Below the pieces are notes generated by a model that was given only the letters and a program-made list of their open reading frames with translations, did not search any database and was not told where the DNA came from. The position numbers were made by a program, and so were the translations under genes. From Urophycis tenuis (lineage: Eukaryota > Chordata > Actinopteri > Gadiformes > Phycidae): a stretch of 64,000 nucleotides of DNA. Of this stretch, positions 13,662-38,809 are shown piece by piece. Location of the stretch: assembly GCA_036785325.1 (NCBI GenBank), contig JAXIVH010000002.1, forward strand, positions 8,390,018 through 8,454,017, in the 5' to 3' direction. Numbering within the stretch: position 1 is the stretch's first letter; the number at the start of each line of letters is the position of its first letter.

Positions 13662-16600
13662 AAGACAGAGACAGAAACAGAGAGAGAGAGACAGAGAGAG
13701 AGACAGAGAGAGAGACAGACAGAGAGAGAGACAGAGAGAGAGGGAGAGAGAGAGAGAGAGACAGAGACAGAGAGAGAGACGGAGAGAGAGAGAGAGAGAG
13801 AGAGACAACGAGGAAGACAGAACAGATGGGCAACAGCGATTGGCATTATCATTGTCATGTGAGACACCACCATGACAATGTTTGTTGTAGTAGAGGAGGA
13901 ACTGCCTTTGGTAAACAAGGCCGCCACCAGCAAGAGTAAAAACATAGAGGAGACCGAGGTCACCAGGAGTGACCGGTAAAGAAAAGGCACACTCTTGTAA
14001 TGTAAATTAAAAAAAATTAAAAAATCAAGACATACGGAGAGACAAGAAGGAAAACGGTCGCACCTTGTTGACACTGTTTGCCGTGGAAACCGGGGCCACA
14101 TGTGCAGTGGCCGTGGACGGGGTCACATGACCCTCCGTTGGAGCAGGCACACGTTTGGTTGCAGCCGTCGCCGTAGAAACCTTGCATACATTCTGTCAAT
14201 GTTGGAGAGAGAGAGAGAGAGAGAGAGAGTGGGAGAGGTTAAGGGAGAGAGAGCGTGTGTCTAAGTAAACAAATAGAGATGGTAATCCAACAGGATTTTC
14301 ACAAGGTTTAGGCACCGAGACAGTAAGTGTAAACAGGATCAATCAATCACACATACGTATTTGACATAGATGACTTCTAATTTAAATCCTCTGATGCCGG
14401 AGGTAAAATATACAATCGTCTCTCTCTATAGCGCCATCGGTCTCTAGCGTACATAATCTACCTCTCCCTCTCAACTCCCTCTGTATTTCTTGTCTATTTA
14501 GGCAGAAACCACTTGTGTGTTTCCTGATTTGCTCAACAGCTAGGAATTTTCCACTGCTTAATCCAACACTACCTTCATCCATCCTGTGTCTATCTACTTA
14601 GATCAGTCAGTGCGTGTGTGTGTGTGTGTGTGTGTCTGTGTTTGTGTGGGCGAACCAGATACCTGCCTGTTGTTGACTATCAGGGCTGCGAATGACCACA
14701 AAACTGTTTAATCAGCCCGACAAGTTAGACTGCTAGAGAGGAAAAATACTCAAACATTTAGCCTCAAAAGCAGTTCTTCCAGCCCGCAGTAAGTGTTTGG
14801 CGTTGGGTGGCTGGTGCACAGCTAGTCAGAGCTACGCAGAGGTCAACAAGGGCAATTACGCATGTCAGCAGTCAGTTGAATCTGAAACGGTGAGCATGTG
14901 ACCTTTGAACCCGGGCCTGCAAACTACGTAGGTTCACATTGGTAGACCCAGCGATATCTCTGCATCAGTTGGGGCTGGGCAATCAAACAAAGGACCACAG
15001 CACGTCACACTTTCCAGGAATCAGGCAACAATATGTTATCAACAATATCCTGGTATGCTTGAAAAATTCAAAACCACAATTTTTAAAAAATCTTTCTGAA
15101 GTATGTGTTTTTTTTTTAAGGTGAACTAGAGTGTCTCCCTTATCTCTACTATTTCCAAACTCTTATTTTGATGGCTATAATACCTTTCACCGAACACCTT
15201 CTCATCATAAGAAAAGGCGATATTGCTCAACGCTCTGCGTGTGTGATGATCGATTGACAGACTCGATGTATTTTACCTTGGCTGCAGTTCTGTCCTCTCC
15301 AACCCGCGTCACACGCACATCCTCCTGAAAAGCACGATCCCAGACATGAGCACAGACGCATTTCTAGCATCCCGCACATCACAGAACATTAGCCCGGGTC
15401 GCCTTGGCGCATCGATGCAAAATGTAGTAGCTAGTGTAGTGGGAACACGGTGGTACAGTGGCGAGGGCGTTCAACTCCCAGGCGAATGGCACTGGGTTCA
15501 AACCCCGATGTCGTCAGCCTAGCTTGTCGCCATCCAGGGAGCAAAAGCCGACCCCGTACCCGTCCCGAAAGATTACGTGTATCTGTGTACAGGTCTGTCC
15601 CACTCCAAGTTGCTTTGAAGAAGAGGATCTGCTAAACGACTAAATAGTCCACTTTTAGGTGGCGGTACACCGTGTCCGACACAAACACACCAGGGGTCTT
15701 GCCAGGATGTCTGTCACTCACTTGAGGGTCCCGACCCACGGGCCAAGAAAACCCCCCTGTCCTACACCGAATGGTACGACCCAATCTAAGGAGCGGCAGG
15801 CTAACAATACACATATACACAAATAACCCCCCCTTTACGTGTCTGACCTAGTTCTACAACACCCACCCCCCCCCCATTGCCCCCCACCCCCACAGCACCA
15901 CTCACCGCTGGTGCAGACCCCGTGAGCGCCGCAGGCCGGCGGCTGGCACACCAGCTGCTCACAGCCGGACCCCCGCCAGCCCTTCGCACACCGGCAGACC
16001 CCCCGCACGCAGTCCCCGTGCCCGCTGCAGTCCCCGGGGTGGCAGCGGCGAGGGTGGACGCACAGCACGGTGGAGATGGCCCGCGCACAGCGCCACCTGC
16101 TGTCTGCTTTACTGGGGGGGGGAGGAGAGGCCAAGAACAGAGGGGTGGCAGGAGAGGAGAAAGTGGAGAGGAGAGGAGAGAGGATAGGGAAGGACAGCAA
16201 AAGGAGAAGAGGAGAAAAGGAACGGCAAGGATAAAGAGATCACAACAAAGGGGAAAAGAACGTCTGAATGAAAATCTGTTGAGCTAAAAACGGTTGCTAG
16301 GGTATTCTAGCATCCTCATAGCACGTGCAGACTACTTACAAAAGGACATGGGCCTTTGTAAACGTAATGGAATAGCTATAGGGGTATGTTATGTAGACCC
16401 CTTACAACGTCCAGCATACAGAAAGTGTTTTGTTGTCCTAAGAGCCCACTGGGAGGTCACGGTTGGTTAAGCATTTCTCTCACCAGTGATCTGAGGGGTA
16501 GCTAGCCAATGAGCTGTTCACCACAAAGGTGGAGGACCCGCCTCCATCCAGATTGATTGCATTGACGACTCCATTTTTCTTGAGGAAATCTGCCACCTCC

Positions 16601-18913
16601 CACAAGCTCATGCTGTTGAACAAAGACAAAAAATTGCCTCATATAAACAGAATCCAAAGAAAACACAAGATCAAATGTCTCAGGGATTCCTGTTGGTAGA
16701 TGTCAACCCAAAAGGGACAAAACCCTGGTGCAAACAATCTATTTAAAGACAACGACTGCCAGCAAGTATGCTGTACAGCTACGCCTTAAAAATCCTAAGG
16801 AAACTTCAATGTGGTTCCCCTGAACATCCTTGATGACACGTCATTTGCATCACCATCATTCTACTCGTGCGTCCTCATCCTCCTCATCCCTTCGCATCAA
16901 AACAACAGCTCACACGTACGCACGTACTGTACATACGCGGCTGCCTTTTGGCAACGCATTAACACAACCCAGCAGCCGTGGGCCCCAGCAGGAGGATCAC
17001 TCTCCCTGAAGGTCTCTCGTCCTGGCCCCTGAAGGGCAGCGTGGAGGCAGCGTGGAGGCGTCCATCGACCTGCCCCGGGACGCGGTATTGATCCCAGACC
17101 GGCCGGCCGCGTGAGGGGAGGCCCCCCCCCCCCCTGGATGTGTCACACCGCGCCGCCACGTAGCGCTAACCGCAGACGGATGTTTTCACACCAACACACG
17201 TACGTCCCTCCCAGGCTGACTGATGGTCCAACACAGCGCAGGAGGCGGGGGGGGGGGGGGGGGGGGGTCCGGATCAATGGAAATCAATTGCTGGGGCGGG
17301 TCTTCGAGGGGGGCGATGGGGGTGGGGGAGGGGTCTTAGAGGTGACAGTGCGGACAGGTCCTATTGAGTCGGGGGAGATAAATCTAGAAGCTTATTGAAT
17401 CTCGTGTCACAACCCATTTGGCTGGACACCATCCATCAATGACTATTGAGCAGCTGTTGTTCTCTGCTTCCTTTTTATGTCTGTCCACCACTACTATTAC
17501 CACTACACTACCACTACTATTACTACTACTACTACTACTACTACTACCACTATTACTACTACTATCACTACCACTACTACTACTACTACTATTACTACCA
17601 CTACCACTACTACTACTACTTCTACTACTACCACTATCACCACCACCACTACTACTACTACTACTACCACTAATCTATGTATCAATGGCAACAGTAGCAG
17701 TAGCATCCTCTCACGGCTTTTGACACCTGACGTAGAGGAGGACGTCTTTCTTTCGATTCCGAGCAGATTAGGGACAATTTAGAGGGCCCCTGTTTACCAC
17801 CTGGTACCGGGTACCAGGTACCAGGGACCAAGGCCACAAACAGCCTGCAATGGCTCATCACACTCACACCTGCTGGTACAATAGGGGCCCCGCTGCTGTT
17901 GTATTTATCAGCATTGATCCAAACAATAGACTGTCACTCACGACCATTTTGTCAATGGTAAGGGTCACCGCAATGACCCTTGACCCCCCAACCCCCACCC
18001 CCCCTACAGCTGATGGAGGAGCCAGGCCCGGACCCCCGGTTAGCTCACCCTCTGACTCCCGTCTGTCCGTCCAGGTGGAACAGGACCACCCTGCCGTCCT
18101 TGTCGTGTCCCACGGCTGTCCGCGCCGACACCACGTCCACAAACGTGTGCAGCTTCCCTGTCCGGGAACAACGGCTGGGAGGTTAGAGCAACGTGTGTGC
18201 ATCATCTGCCCGTCTCGTCGGGGTCAGGGCCGGACTCCTCGCCCTCCTTATCTCAGTGGGGTTCGCTGACCTTAGAAACGCATGAGGAGACCCATGTTCA
18301 CGTAAGCCTCTCGTCGGAGGTCTGCATTTCGTGTTTGCGAACAAGTAAGTAAGTAAGTAAGTAAAATTTATTTATAAAGCGCTTTTCACAGATAAAAATC
18401 ACAAAGTGCTTTACAGGGGCATAAAAACATACAAGAGAACATAATAAACAATGAACAACCCCTCCACTACCAAATCGCATTCCCCCCCACCCCCCCCCCC
18501 CCCCCCCCCTGCATTTCGCAGTCCCTAGTTACGCGTGCGTCCGCGTGTGAGCGTGTGAATACCTTCCCCCGCTGGGTACAACGTACAACCTGCGGTAGAT
18601 CACCTGGGTGGGAGAGTAGGACACTCCGTGTGTTGTAGTGTGGGTACCTGCACTATCGAGCACTCTGTGAGGTATGCTGTGGTGTTGGTGATGATGGTTG
18701 ACGATGATGGTGAAGGCTGTGTCCCTGGTAGGACGGCTGCTGGTACCTGTCTCTTGTGTTCGGTCGCACTCTGCCTGCAGGCTCTGGTTGATGTACACCT
18801 CGCCTTTCCTCAGCAGCCACCCCACCCCGCTGACCAGCTGGATGAAGGGGTTCACCTGGTCCAAAACGTCATCCTCCGACAGGTACCTGGGGTGAAAGGT
18901 CAACGAGACAGAC

Positions 18914-18951
<38 letters not shown>

Positions 18952-21120
18952 TGCCATGGGGGAAATTGCTCTTGGTGAAAAACTGGGGAGTGGGTGAAAA
19001 GAAATCTGATTTGTCTTGGCACTAATCCCATTACTACAGTGAGGTACGTTTTACACATTAGGTCCATCTGTTCACTGACAAGATGATTTTCAGTTACAGA
19101 AGTGAGATAGGTCCAGTGGAATCCAAGCAAACAGCAATGCATTCACAGACAATATAATGATCACTCGTGGCAACAAGAAGAAATAGCACTAAGAGTGGCA
19201 TACAGAAATAGACTTAACAGCAGTAGTAAGTAAATACAATGTTTAACCATGCCTCAAATACAAGCAGACAAAACATCTTCTTCAAGTGAATACCATGTGT
19301 TGATGTTCAACCACTTTATAATCTAACCCTTGACATCACGTAGTACTTATTCATTCGAGGGTGCGCTATTGCGACATAACTGACAACTGTTATCATATAG
19401 GAAGTCTTATGGGAAGTCATAAAATAACACCGAATATTATGAAAACACCAAACAACAAAAATGTTGAAATATTCATGGACCCTTGTGAATAAAAGACTTA
19501 GGAACAAACTGGAATGATGCCCTTCTGACCCTCCCTCAAAGACGGGCTGGCATGGTCATAAACCTGATAGTTCTCCAAATGGTCAAATGTTAGTTATGCT
19601 AACGTGAAGACGGATCTACGCAAAAGATCCACAAAAACAGCCTCCATTTTAAGACTGCCATTCGTGTTGACAGAGAGCGCAGTCTAGCAGTGCTTAAAAT
19701 GTGCTCCCCTTTAAAAAAAAGTGTTTGTTCCAACAGAGGAAGGCAATGCATCTGTATGAACAGAGCGAACCCGCTTGTCATCTAGTCTGCTGCAGACAAC
19801 ATCCATTATCCAGCACAGGCATCCAGCCAGGCGGCCCGTTACCTAACCGCAGATAGGCTCAACAGTCTGCCTTGGCTCGGCCCACGCCGGGAATCAACCA
19901 AGCCGTCCGCGCCTTTTATTTGTTATTTTGTGCGTGACTCGCTAGCGTGACCCGACATATGGGGACAGACTGCGGTTGTTTATGTTTACCTTCTCCCTCA
20001 CAGTGAATGCGTTGGCTTTCCCCGAGGGAGCCGGTGGATTGTGATAGCGATCGCCTCACAAGAGTGTGCGTTGCCAGGCTTGGGTTTCTCCTGCTTGTCG
20101 ACAGTTGCGTTTCAAAACGAAGCCGGTAAAAGGAGAGGACGATAGCAGCCGAAGCGTTCTCCCCGCCTGCGGCTCAGATGGCTGACATCACAGGTAGGGG
20201 TGAGGGCATCCTGCTCAGGGACGCCGACGGGCGCACGTTCGAACCCAGAACATTTCCACCGCTACGATACTATCCCGACGCCATAAAATACAAGACTTCT
20301 AGGGCACAGCAGCAGCTTCCTGACTGTTTACTGTTCAGTACACAGACGTATTGGCCATGGGAGCTTCGGACACAGAACCTTTCAGCTGGGAGTCAAACAC
20401 CCAAACCCCATTACTGCCCTGGCCCCAAAACACTACAAACTAACACATCACATGTGTGTCCCTGTTACCGTTACTAACAAAAGTAATAACTGTGTAATAA
20501 CGACTACATGTGACATCATGTGACGAATATGTTATTACATATGGAAACAACCTGTAACTTTCCGTATGTGCAATAGGGAAATATTGTTACACACGTGTGA
20601 TGAGGAAAGGATTACCACACAGTAAATCACTATTACAGCATAATGAACTGTAACAAGGGACACTTAATGTACTGTAACGTGTTGCCCACTGGGGCCGGGC
20701 CCCAGTGCGCACGGGCCCCTCGCCGGCGCCCTCCTCTCACCCGAACACCAGGGCCCCGTCCTTGCGGATGCCAAACTGGGCGTTCTGGACGCCGCCGCTG
20801 TCGCGCACCAGCCGGCCGTCGCTCACGACGTTCCCCAGACACCCGCCGGAGCTGGTGTTGAAGAAGCCTGCGTTCTGGGTGAACAGGCAGCCCGCCGCCC
20901 CGGCCGTCTCCTCCGCCTTGGCCAGGCGGTTGAGCCGGCAGCCGCCCGGCCCGCCCGGCTCCAGCACCGACAGAGTCCTCAGGGGGTCGTGGACCGTGGT
21001 CATGTGACCTGAGGACGGAATGATGCAACGATGCTTTGGAACGGCGGTCTGAAGTCGTCAGCGCACACGGTCCATTGGTTGCACACATTGTGTGTGTGTG
21101 TGTGTGTATGTGTGTAGGTT

Positions 21121-21162
<42 letters not shown>

Positions 21163-22991
21163 CAGTATATATATATACTGTATATATATGTATATATATA
21201 GGGTCATGCTTTCTCTTATTATTGCCCCACTGCAAACATACATCTTTCACTCAATCAATCAATCAATCAATCAAACTTTATTTATCGATACAGTGCTTTT
21301 TCCTGCAAAACCAAACCGACCGTATGCCCATTGCGTCGACTCGCGGACGTCTGTCAGGAACACGGAGGACTCCGCCGGTGGCGCGCCGCGGCGCCGGTCC
21401 GAGGGGACAGTCTCGTAGGTCACGTTGCCGTGGACGACGGACTGGCAGTCCCTGATGTGCCGGTGAGAGTGGGCGGAGCCGTGGCGCTGGGCGTACGGCA
21501 GCAGGAGGTCATCGTTCATGGAGACCCTGGTGGGACAGAGCACACAGAGAGAGGATCAGGGGCTGCACCTGAATGAGGCGCGGTGCGTTGTGCGCCGTTC
21601 ACACAGTCCCACTCATTGATTCGTCTCCCATTTGCACCGGCCTTAAATAGCCACTCCACTAAAATGTGCAAATGGATGTTCCAGACACGCAACACAATGG
21701 TTACACGGGCTTGCGCTGTCATATTGTATGCGGCACACGCACACATGCGCATGGCACAAACACGTGCACACACACGCACACACACACAGAACATAATAAT
21801 GTATTTCCCAAGGGTTGACAGACATGTCCTCTAAAACAAAACATAAGAAATCAATATCAAGCCAAATACCCAATATAGCCCACTGCTCCTATGTACCATA
21901 GGATGGGTCAAATGCAGAGAACAAATTTCATTCCCATATCTAAAAAATATTGAGAATGACCAATGAAGACTGAAATGTCCTCTCTTCGAAAGGTCCTTTC
22001 TTCTAATATATGTATACTGTATATCTAAAATGTGGTGTGCATGGATGCTTTCATTAAATGTCTATACCATGACTTTAAATGTGACATCTGTTTGTAGTCT
22101 ATGTGTAGGTCTATAGCTGCAACTAAATAGATCTGAAAGCTTACTATGTAAACCGCTATAGGTCATACTATGGTACTAAATTGCTTACTCATACAAGTAA
22201 AAAACAAAGAAAACAGCCGCCAGCAACAACATTAAATAGTGGTGTTTTTTGTCCTAAAAATCGAGAAAACCAAACTGCGGCTGGAACAGTGAGACACTAA
22301 TGGGGTGAGAAGGTAAAAGTCAAGTCAAATTATAAATGGCTTTAGGAAGGCTTTGAGATGCTATAAATTGCAGGCAACATCAGCACCTGGTGGCCGCTTT
22401 TGCATGTTGCAGGAGGTTCTCAGAGGACATGTTGCATTGGGTCAAATAAGACAAAGTTCAAGCCATCTGGGACATTTTGCAGCTGGAAAATCGTTTTTTT
22501 TTTTTGGGGGGGGGGGGGGGGATTGCAGTCCCACACTAAGGACACAAACCTTTTAGATAGCTCAACTGTGTCAATATTTCTGCACACAGCTTCCTCAAAT
22601 TAATGACGAACGGTTCAGCCACAGTCCATGTTGGGAGAGCGTTTGTCCAGTCGTGGGTTTTCGTGTTTGTGTGTGTGTTCAGTAGATAAGCATGAAAAGC
22701 CCGACACCATTAAGAACCTCAATAAGTACAGAAATAAGTACAAATCAACCTAATTATAAATAATATGTTTTGGGGGCTAGGTTTACTACGATTACGGTAA
22801 GTGACGCCGTCTAACCGTAATGCGGAAGATTGACTATTACACAGGCAATAATGATACTAAGGATTAAAAGTTCCTTTCCAGAATCAGTCAACACCAGTTT
22901 AATCTTACCTGTTGTATTGGGTATCCGAATGCAAAACCCCGAGCATTAACAGCAGCCAGGTAAAAATACATGTTGCTGAAACTGTTGCCAT
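10256..22991 (-). CDS. nagpa: NAGPA: N-acetylglucosamine-1-phosphodiester alpha-N-acetylglucosaminidase (uncovering enzyme), 12 exons
   Basis: Removes the covering GlcNAc from GlcNAc-1-phospho-mannose on lysosomal enzymes in the trans-Golgi, exposing mannose-6-phosphate. Exons (minus strand, high to low): 22991-22909, 21526-21321, 21008-20741, 18886-18747, 18157-18049, 16612-16484, 16111-15906, 15324-15277, 14192-14064, 13489-13358, 12214-12142, 10520-10256. All have AG acceptors and GT donors and the phases agree, giving 595 codons plus stop (human protein about 515). Seen: a hydrophobic signal peptide in exon 1; phosphodiester glycosidase motifs LEPGGPGGC, CLGNVVSDGR, QNAQFGI (exon 3) and NAINLDGGGS (exon 6); Cys-rich EGF-like modules in exons 7-10; a membrane segment TWLIIAIGLSCLLLASLVG and tail motif YSYVPL in exon 12. 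A possible furin site (RHIR before DCQS) lies in exon 2. Exon 11 rests on splice signals and phase, not on clear homology, and the exon 10 donor choice (13358 rather than 13380) depends on it. The gene is divergent from NDUFAF6. Confidence 0.93.
11067..11123 (+). repeat. (GA)n microsatellite in NAGPA intron 11
   Basis: About 57 bp of GA followed by G-runs (11130-11151). Confidence 0.95.
11444..11612 (+). mobile_element. tRNA-derived SINE, family 2 (NAGPA intron 11)
   Basis: A tRNA-like head (gtcgctcagtggggtagagc; B box GGTTCGATCCC near 11510) followed by 'tgtccacacgtcgaacccc' and 'acatcgctttggacaaaagcgtctaaatgctaaatg'. Shares 'gtggacagag.cgggtcgtccac' with the copy at 26138. Confidence 0.65.
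12142..12214 (-). CDS. nagpa: Predicted NAGPA exon 11 (linker before the membrane segment)
   Basis: Exon 10 ends in phase 1 at its strong donor (AGAG|gtatgt) and exon 12 needs an incoming phase 2, so a linking exon must exist. This 73-bp interval has an acceptor (gtttag), a strong donor (CAGA|gtaagc), no stop in the needed frame, and exactly the length that restores phase (1+73=74, remainder 2). It encodes a short linker containing MKMFTTWRNEE and MQPYLAER just before TWLIIAIG. Homology to the human linker is weak, so this is a splice-signal inference. Confidence 0.55.
13207..13330 (+). repeat. (TG)n microsatellite just 3' of NAGPA exon 10
   Basis: About 124 bp of TG, starting 28 bp inside intron 10 as transcribed (exon end 13358). 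Confidence 0.97.
13491..13805 (+). repeat. Compound GA/GACA array, forming the NAGPA exon 10 acceptor tract
   Basis: About 315 bp of (GAGA/GACA)n; on the gene strand it is a pure CT-rich run ending at the exon 10 AG (13490). It contains an internal duplication of about 140 bp (13520-13640 versus 13660-13790). Large open frames here (Ser/Leu or Arg/Glu) are repeat artefacts. Confidence 0.95.
15445..15650 (+). mobile_element. tRNA-derived SINE, family 1 (NAGPA intron 7)
   Basis: 'ggcgagggcgttcaactcccaggcgaatggcactgggttcaaacccc' gives a B box (GGTTCAAACCC); the 3' end 'ttgctttgaagaagaggatctgctaaacgac' matches the SINE 3' style. Related to the copy at 6505. Confidence 0.6.
17488..17673 (+). repeat. 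(CTA/CCA)n trinucleotide array in NAGPA intron 5
   Basis: About 186 bp of mixed ACT/ACC triplets. Confidence 0.93.
18335..18415 (-). mobile_element. LINE/SINE 3'-end fragment in NAGPA intron 4
   Basis: On the minus strand it reads 'aaagcactttgtgattttt..tgaaaagcgctttataaataaa' and ends in (TTAC)n, the usual 3' end of several fish retroposons with a tetranucleotide tail. Confidence 0.5.
20340..20440 (-). mobile_element. SINE fragment, family 1 (NAGPA intron 3)
   Basis: On the minus strand 'ggtgtttgactcccagctgaaaggttctg' aligns with the 5' part of the SINE at 6505. The rest is too diverged to delimit. Confidence 0.4.
21089..21200. repeat. TG array passing into palindromic TA-rich DNA
   Basis: TG repeats to 21151, then 'tatatatatacagtatatat' type palindromes to about 21200, in NAGPA intron 2. 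Confidence 0.9.
21250..21300 (-). mobile_element. Retroposon 3'-end fragment in NAGPA intron 2
   Basis: On the minus strand 'aaagcactgtatcgataaataaag' followed by (TTGA)n, the same style of 3' end and tail as the fragment at 18335. It begins 20 bp past the exon 2 donor. Confidence 0.45.
21868..21968 (+). mobile_element. Headless SINE 3' module (NAGPA intron 1-2 region)
   Basis: 'agcccactgctcctatgtaccataggatgggtcaaatgcagagaacaaatttcattcccatat' matches the 3' part of the SINE at 26135 and lacks the tRNA head. It lies in NAGPA intron 1. Confidence 0.6.
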
Positions 22992-23353
22992 AAGTTGATC
23001 ACAGTAGAGATTAGAACAGTGTGGGCCGGCCTGCCACACAGCTCCTTAGAGAAGACCCTCTCGCAACATCCCGACAGCGTCACGTGAGGGCTGTCACTCG
23101 GTCATGTGACACGGTAAGACCGAGACTGCGGTTTGTTTACGCTTTAGATATCATTCCCCAGACACGGTTTCTCAAACAATAATTTTTAAATTGTTAAGCC
23201 TCATTATCTATGTTTTCAAAAAACCACAGCTTTTTTTCAGTGGACAGTTATTGTTGTGACCAGTATCTAAGCGGAACCATAAGGTGTTCTTGGAGGACGG
23301 TTATTTATGTAGCACAAGTAAGGGGTGAAAGTTGAAGGGTATGTTGTGTGACT
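22992..23353. promoter_or_regulatory. Shared divergent promoter of nagpa and ndufaf6
   Basis: The 362 bp between two head-to-head start codons. No TATA box is obvious near either start. It contains GTCACGTGAG at 23079-23088, one base off the palindromic CLEAR element GTCACGTGAC bound by TFEB/MiT factors, and GTCATGTGAC at 23101-23110, also one base off. CLEAR sites are known from promoters of lysosomal-pathway genes, which would suit NAGPA. The bidirectional function is inferred from spacing. Confidence 0.7.

Positions 23354-23364
<11 letters not shown>
23341..23364 (+). promoter_or_regulatory. uORF overlapping the NDUFAF6 start codon
   Basis: ATG TTG TGT GAC TAT GGC ATC TAG, a 7-codon ORF that begins 13 bp before the NDUFAF6 ATG and ends 8 bp after it, in another frame. 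It can only matter if transcription starts upstream of 23341, which is not known from sequence. Confidence 0.45.
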
Positions 23365-37591
<14,227 letters not shown>

Positions 37592-37922
37592 GCTCCAGAC
37601 ACCCCCCCCTCGCTCAACACTCTCTCACTCACTGTCTGGTCCCGAGTCACAGAGCCCCCCCATGACTCAGGGACAGACCCCTCTCTGATGAGAGTGCGTC
37701 ACCGAACCCCCCCTGGCCGCTCGTTGTCGTTGTCCCTGAACACACTGGAGCACGGATATCCACAGTCTGCCATCCAACCCAGACTCCAATATTATGGATC
37801 TACTGCTGCACAGCGATGGTCCTGCTGTGCACTGACTATGGGACCGTGTTGGTCACCTTGTGTACTCATTCCAGGTCTACTAACACTTGCACATGTGCTA
37901 TTGTGGTACACATATTGGACCT

Positions 37923-38084
<162 letters not shown>

Positions 38085-38348
38085 ATTAGTAGGGTGGGTC
38101 CGGTCCCTACTCTTTGTGGTAGTCTATACCGATCCTCACACCTAGGATGTGCACATTTTATTTATTACAATGTCCCATGACAGGTGGCCCATGTCAGTCG
38201 ATGCTTTTAAGAATACATTTTTGTATTTAAATGGCAAAATGCTTTTTTTTTTCTATTCACTATTTTCCATTGCCCTTGTGAGGTGCTATTATAGGTTTAT
38301 ATTTACCAACACTAAAATCCCAGACACGCTGTGTAATATATACACACA

Positions 38349-38544
38349 CAGGGTTCAAATTACGCAGTGGCCCTCGGGGAGCCCTATTTTTTACAGTGGA
38401 CACCACGACTTTCCAATTCACATGCATGTGCATGTGAATTTTTTAGAGCTCCCCCTGAATGTGTCAGGTCAGGCTTTCAGGGGAGCTTGTGACCCTTTCA
38501 AGGGAGCCAAGCTCCCCTTAGCTTACCCGTAATTCGAGCTATGT
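38349..38544. mobile_element. Possible small hAT-like MITE
   Basis: 'cagggttcaaattacg' at the left faces 'cgtaattcgagctatg' at the right (imperfect terminal inverted repeats), about 196 bp apart, with a palindromic centre (aattcacatgcatgtgcatgtgaatt, 38415-38440). The flanks are TA/CA repeats, so no target duplication can be proved. Confidence 0.4.
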
Positions 38545-38803
38545 ATATATATATATATATGGGGTCGGTCAAGGTAACAGTGCTTTCACACCAGGCAGAC
38601 ATGCCATTCTTGCACTGATGGAAAATGACACTGTGTATTTTTTGGCTTAGTATTTCCAATGGCCAACAATGAAACGGTTGCACTGGTTGGTGACTGGAGA
38701 ATGCCCAGTGGAAGTTAGTGGTGAAGCTGGTCAGCTCCCGGGTGTGTGGATGTGATTTTATTGTATACATGTATAATGCTGGGCTTCTGAAAAACAAATG
38801 TCT

Positions 38804-38809
38804 AATAAA
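38804..38809 (+). promoter_or_regulatory. Candidate NDUFAF6 polyadenylation signal (AATAAA)
   Basis: First AATAAA I find downstream of the NDUFAF6 stop, followed about 30 bp later by a T/GT-rich stretch. It would give a 1.2-kb 3' UTR containing the long TG array at 37923-38083. Confidence 0.35.

Noticed and set aside
13092..13939. Frames of up to 241 codons rich in Ser/Leu, Thr/His or Arg/Glu
   Set aside because: Translation of GA and TG microsatellites around NAGPA exon 10; only the exon 10 segment itself is coding.
17790..17830. Cluster of GGTACC palindromes
   Set aside because: A short local repeat (ctggtaccgggtaccaggta) with no sign of function.
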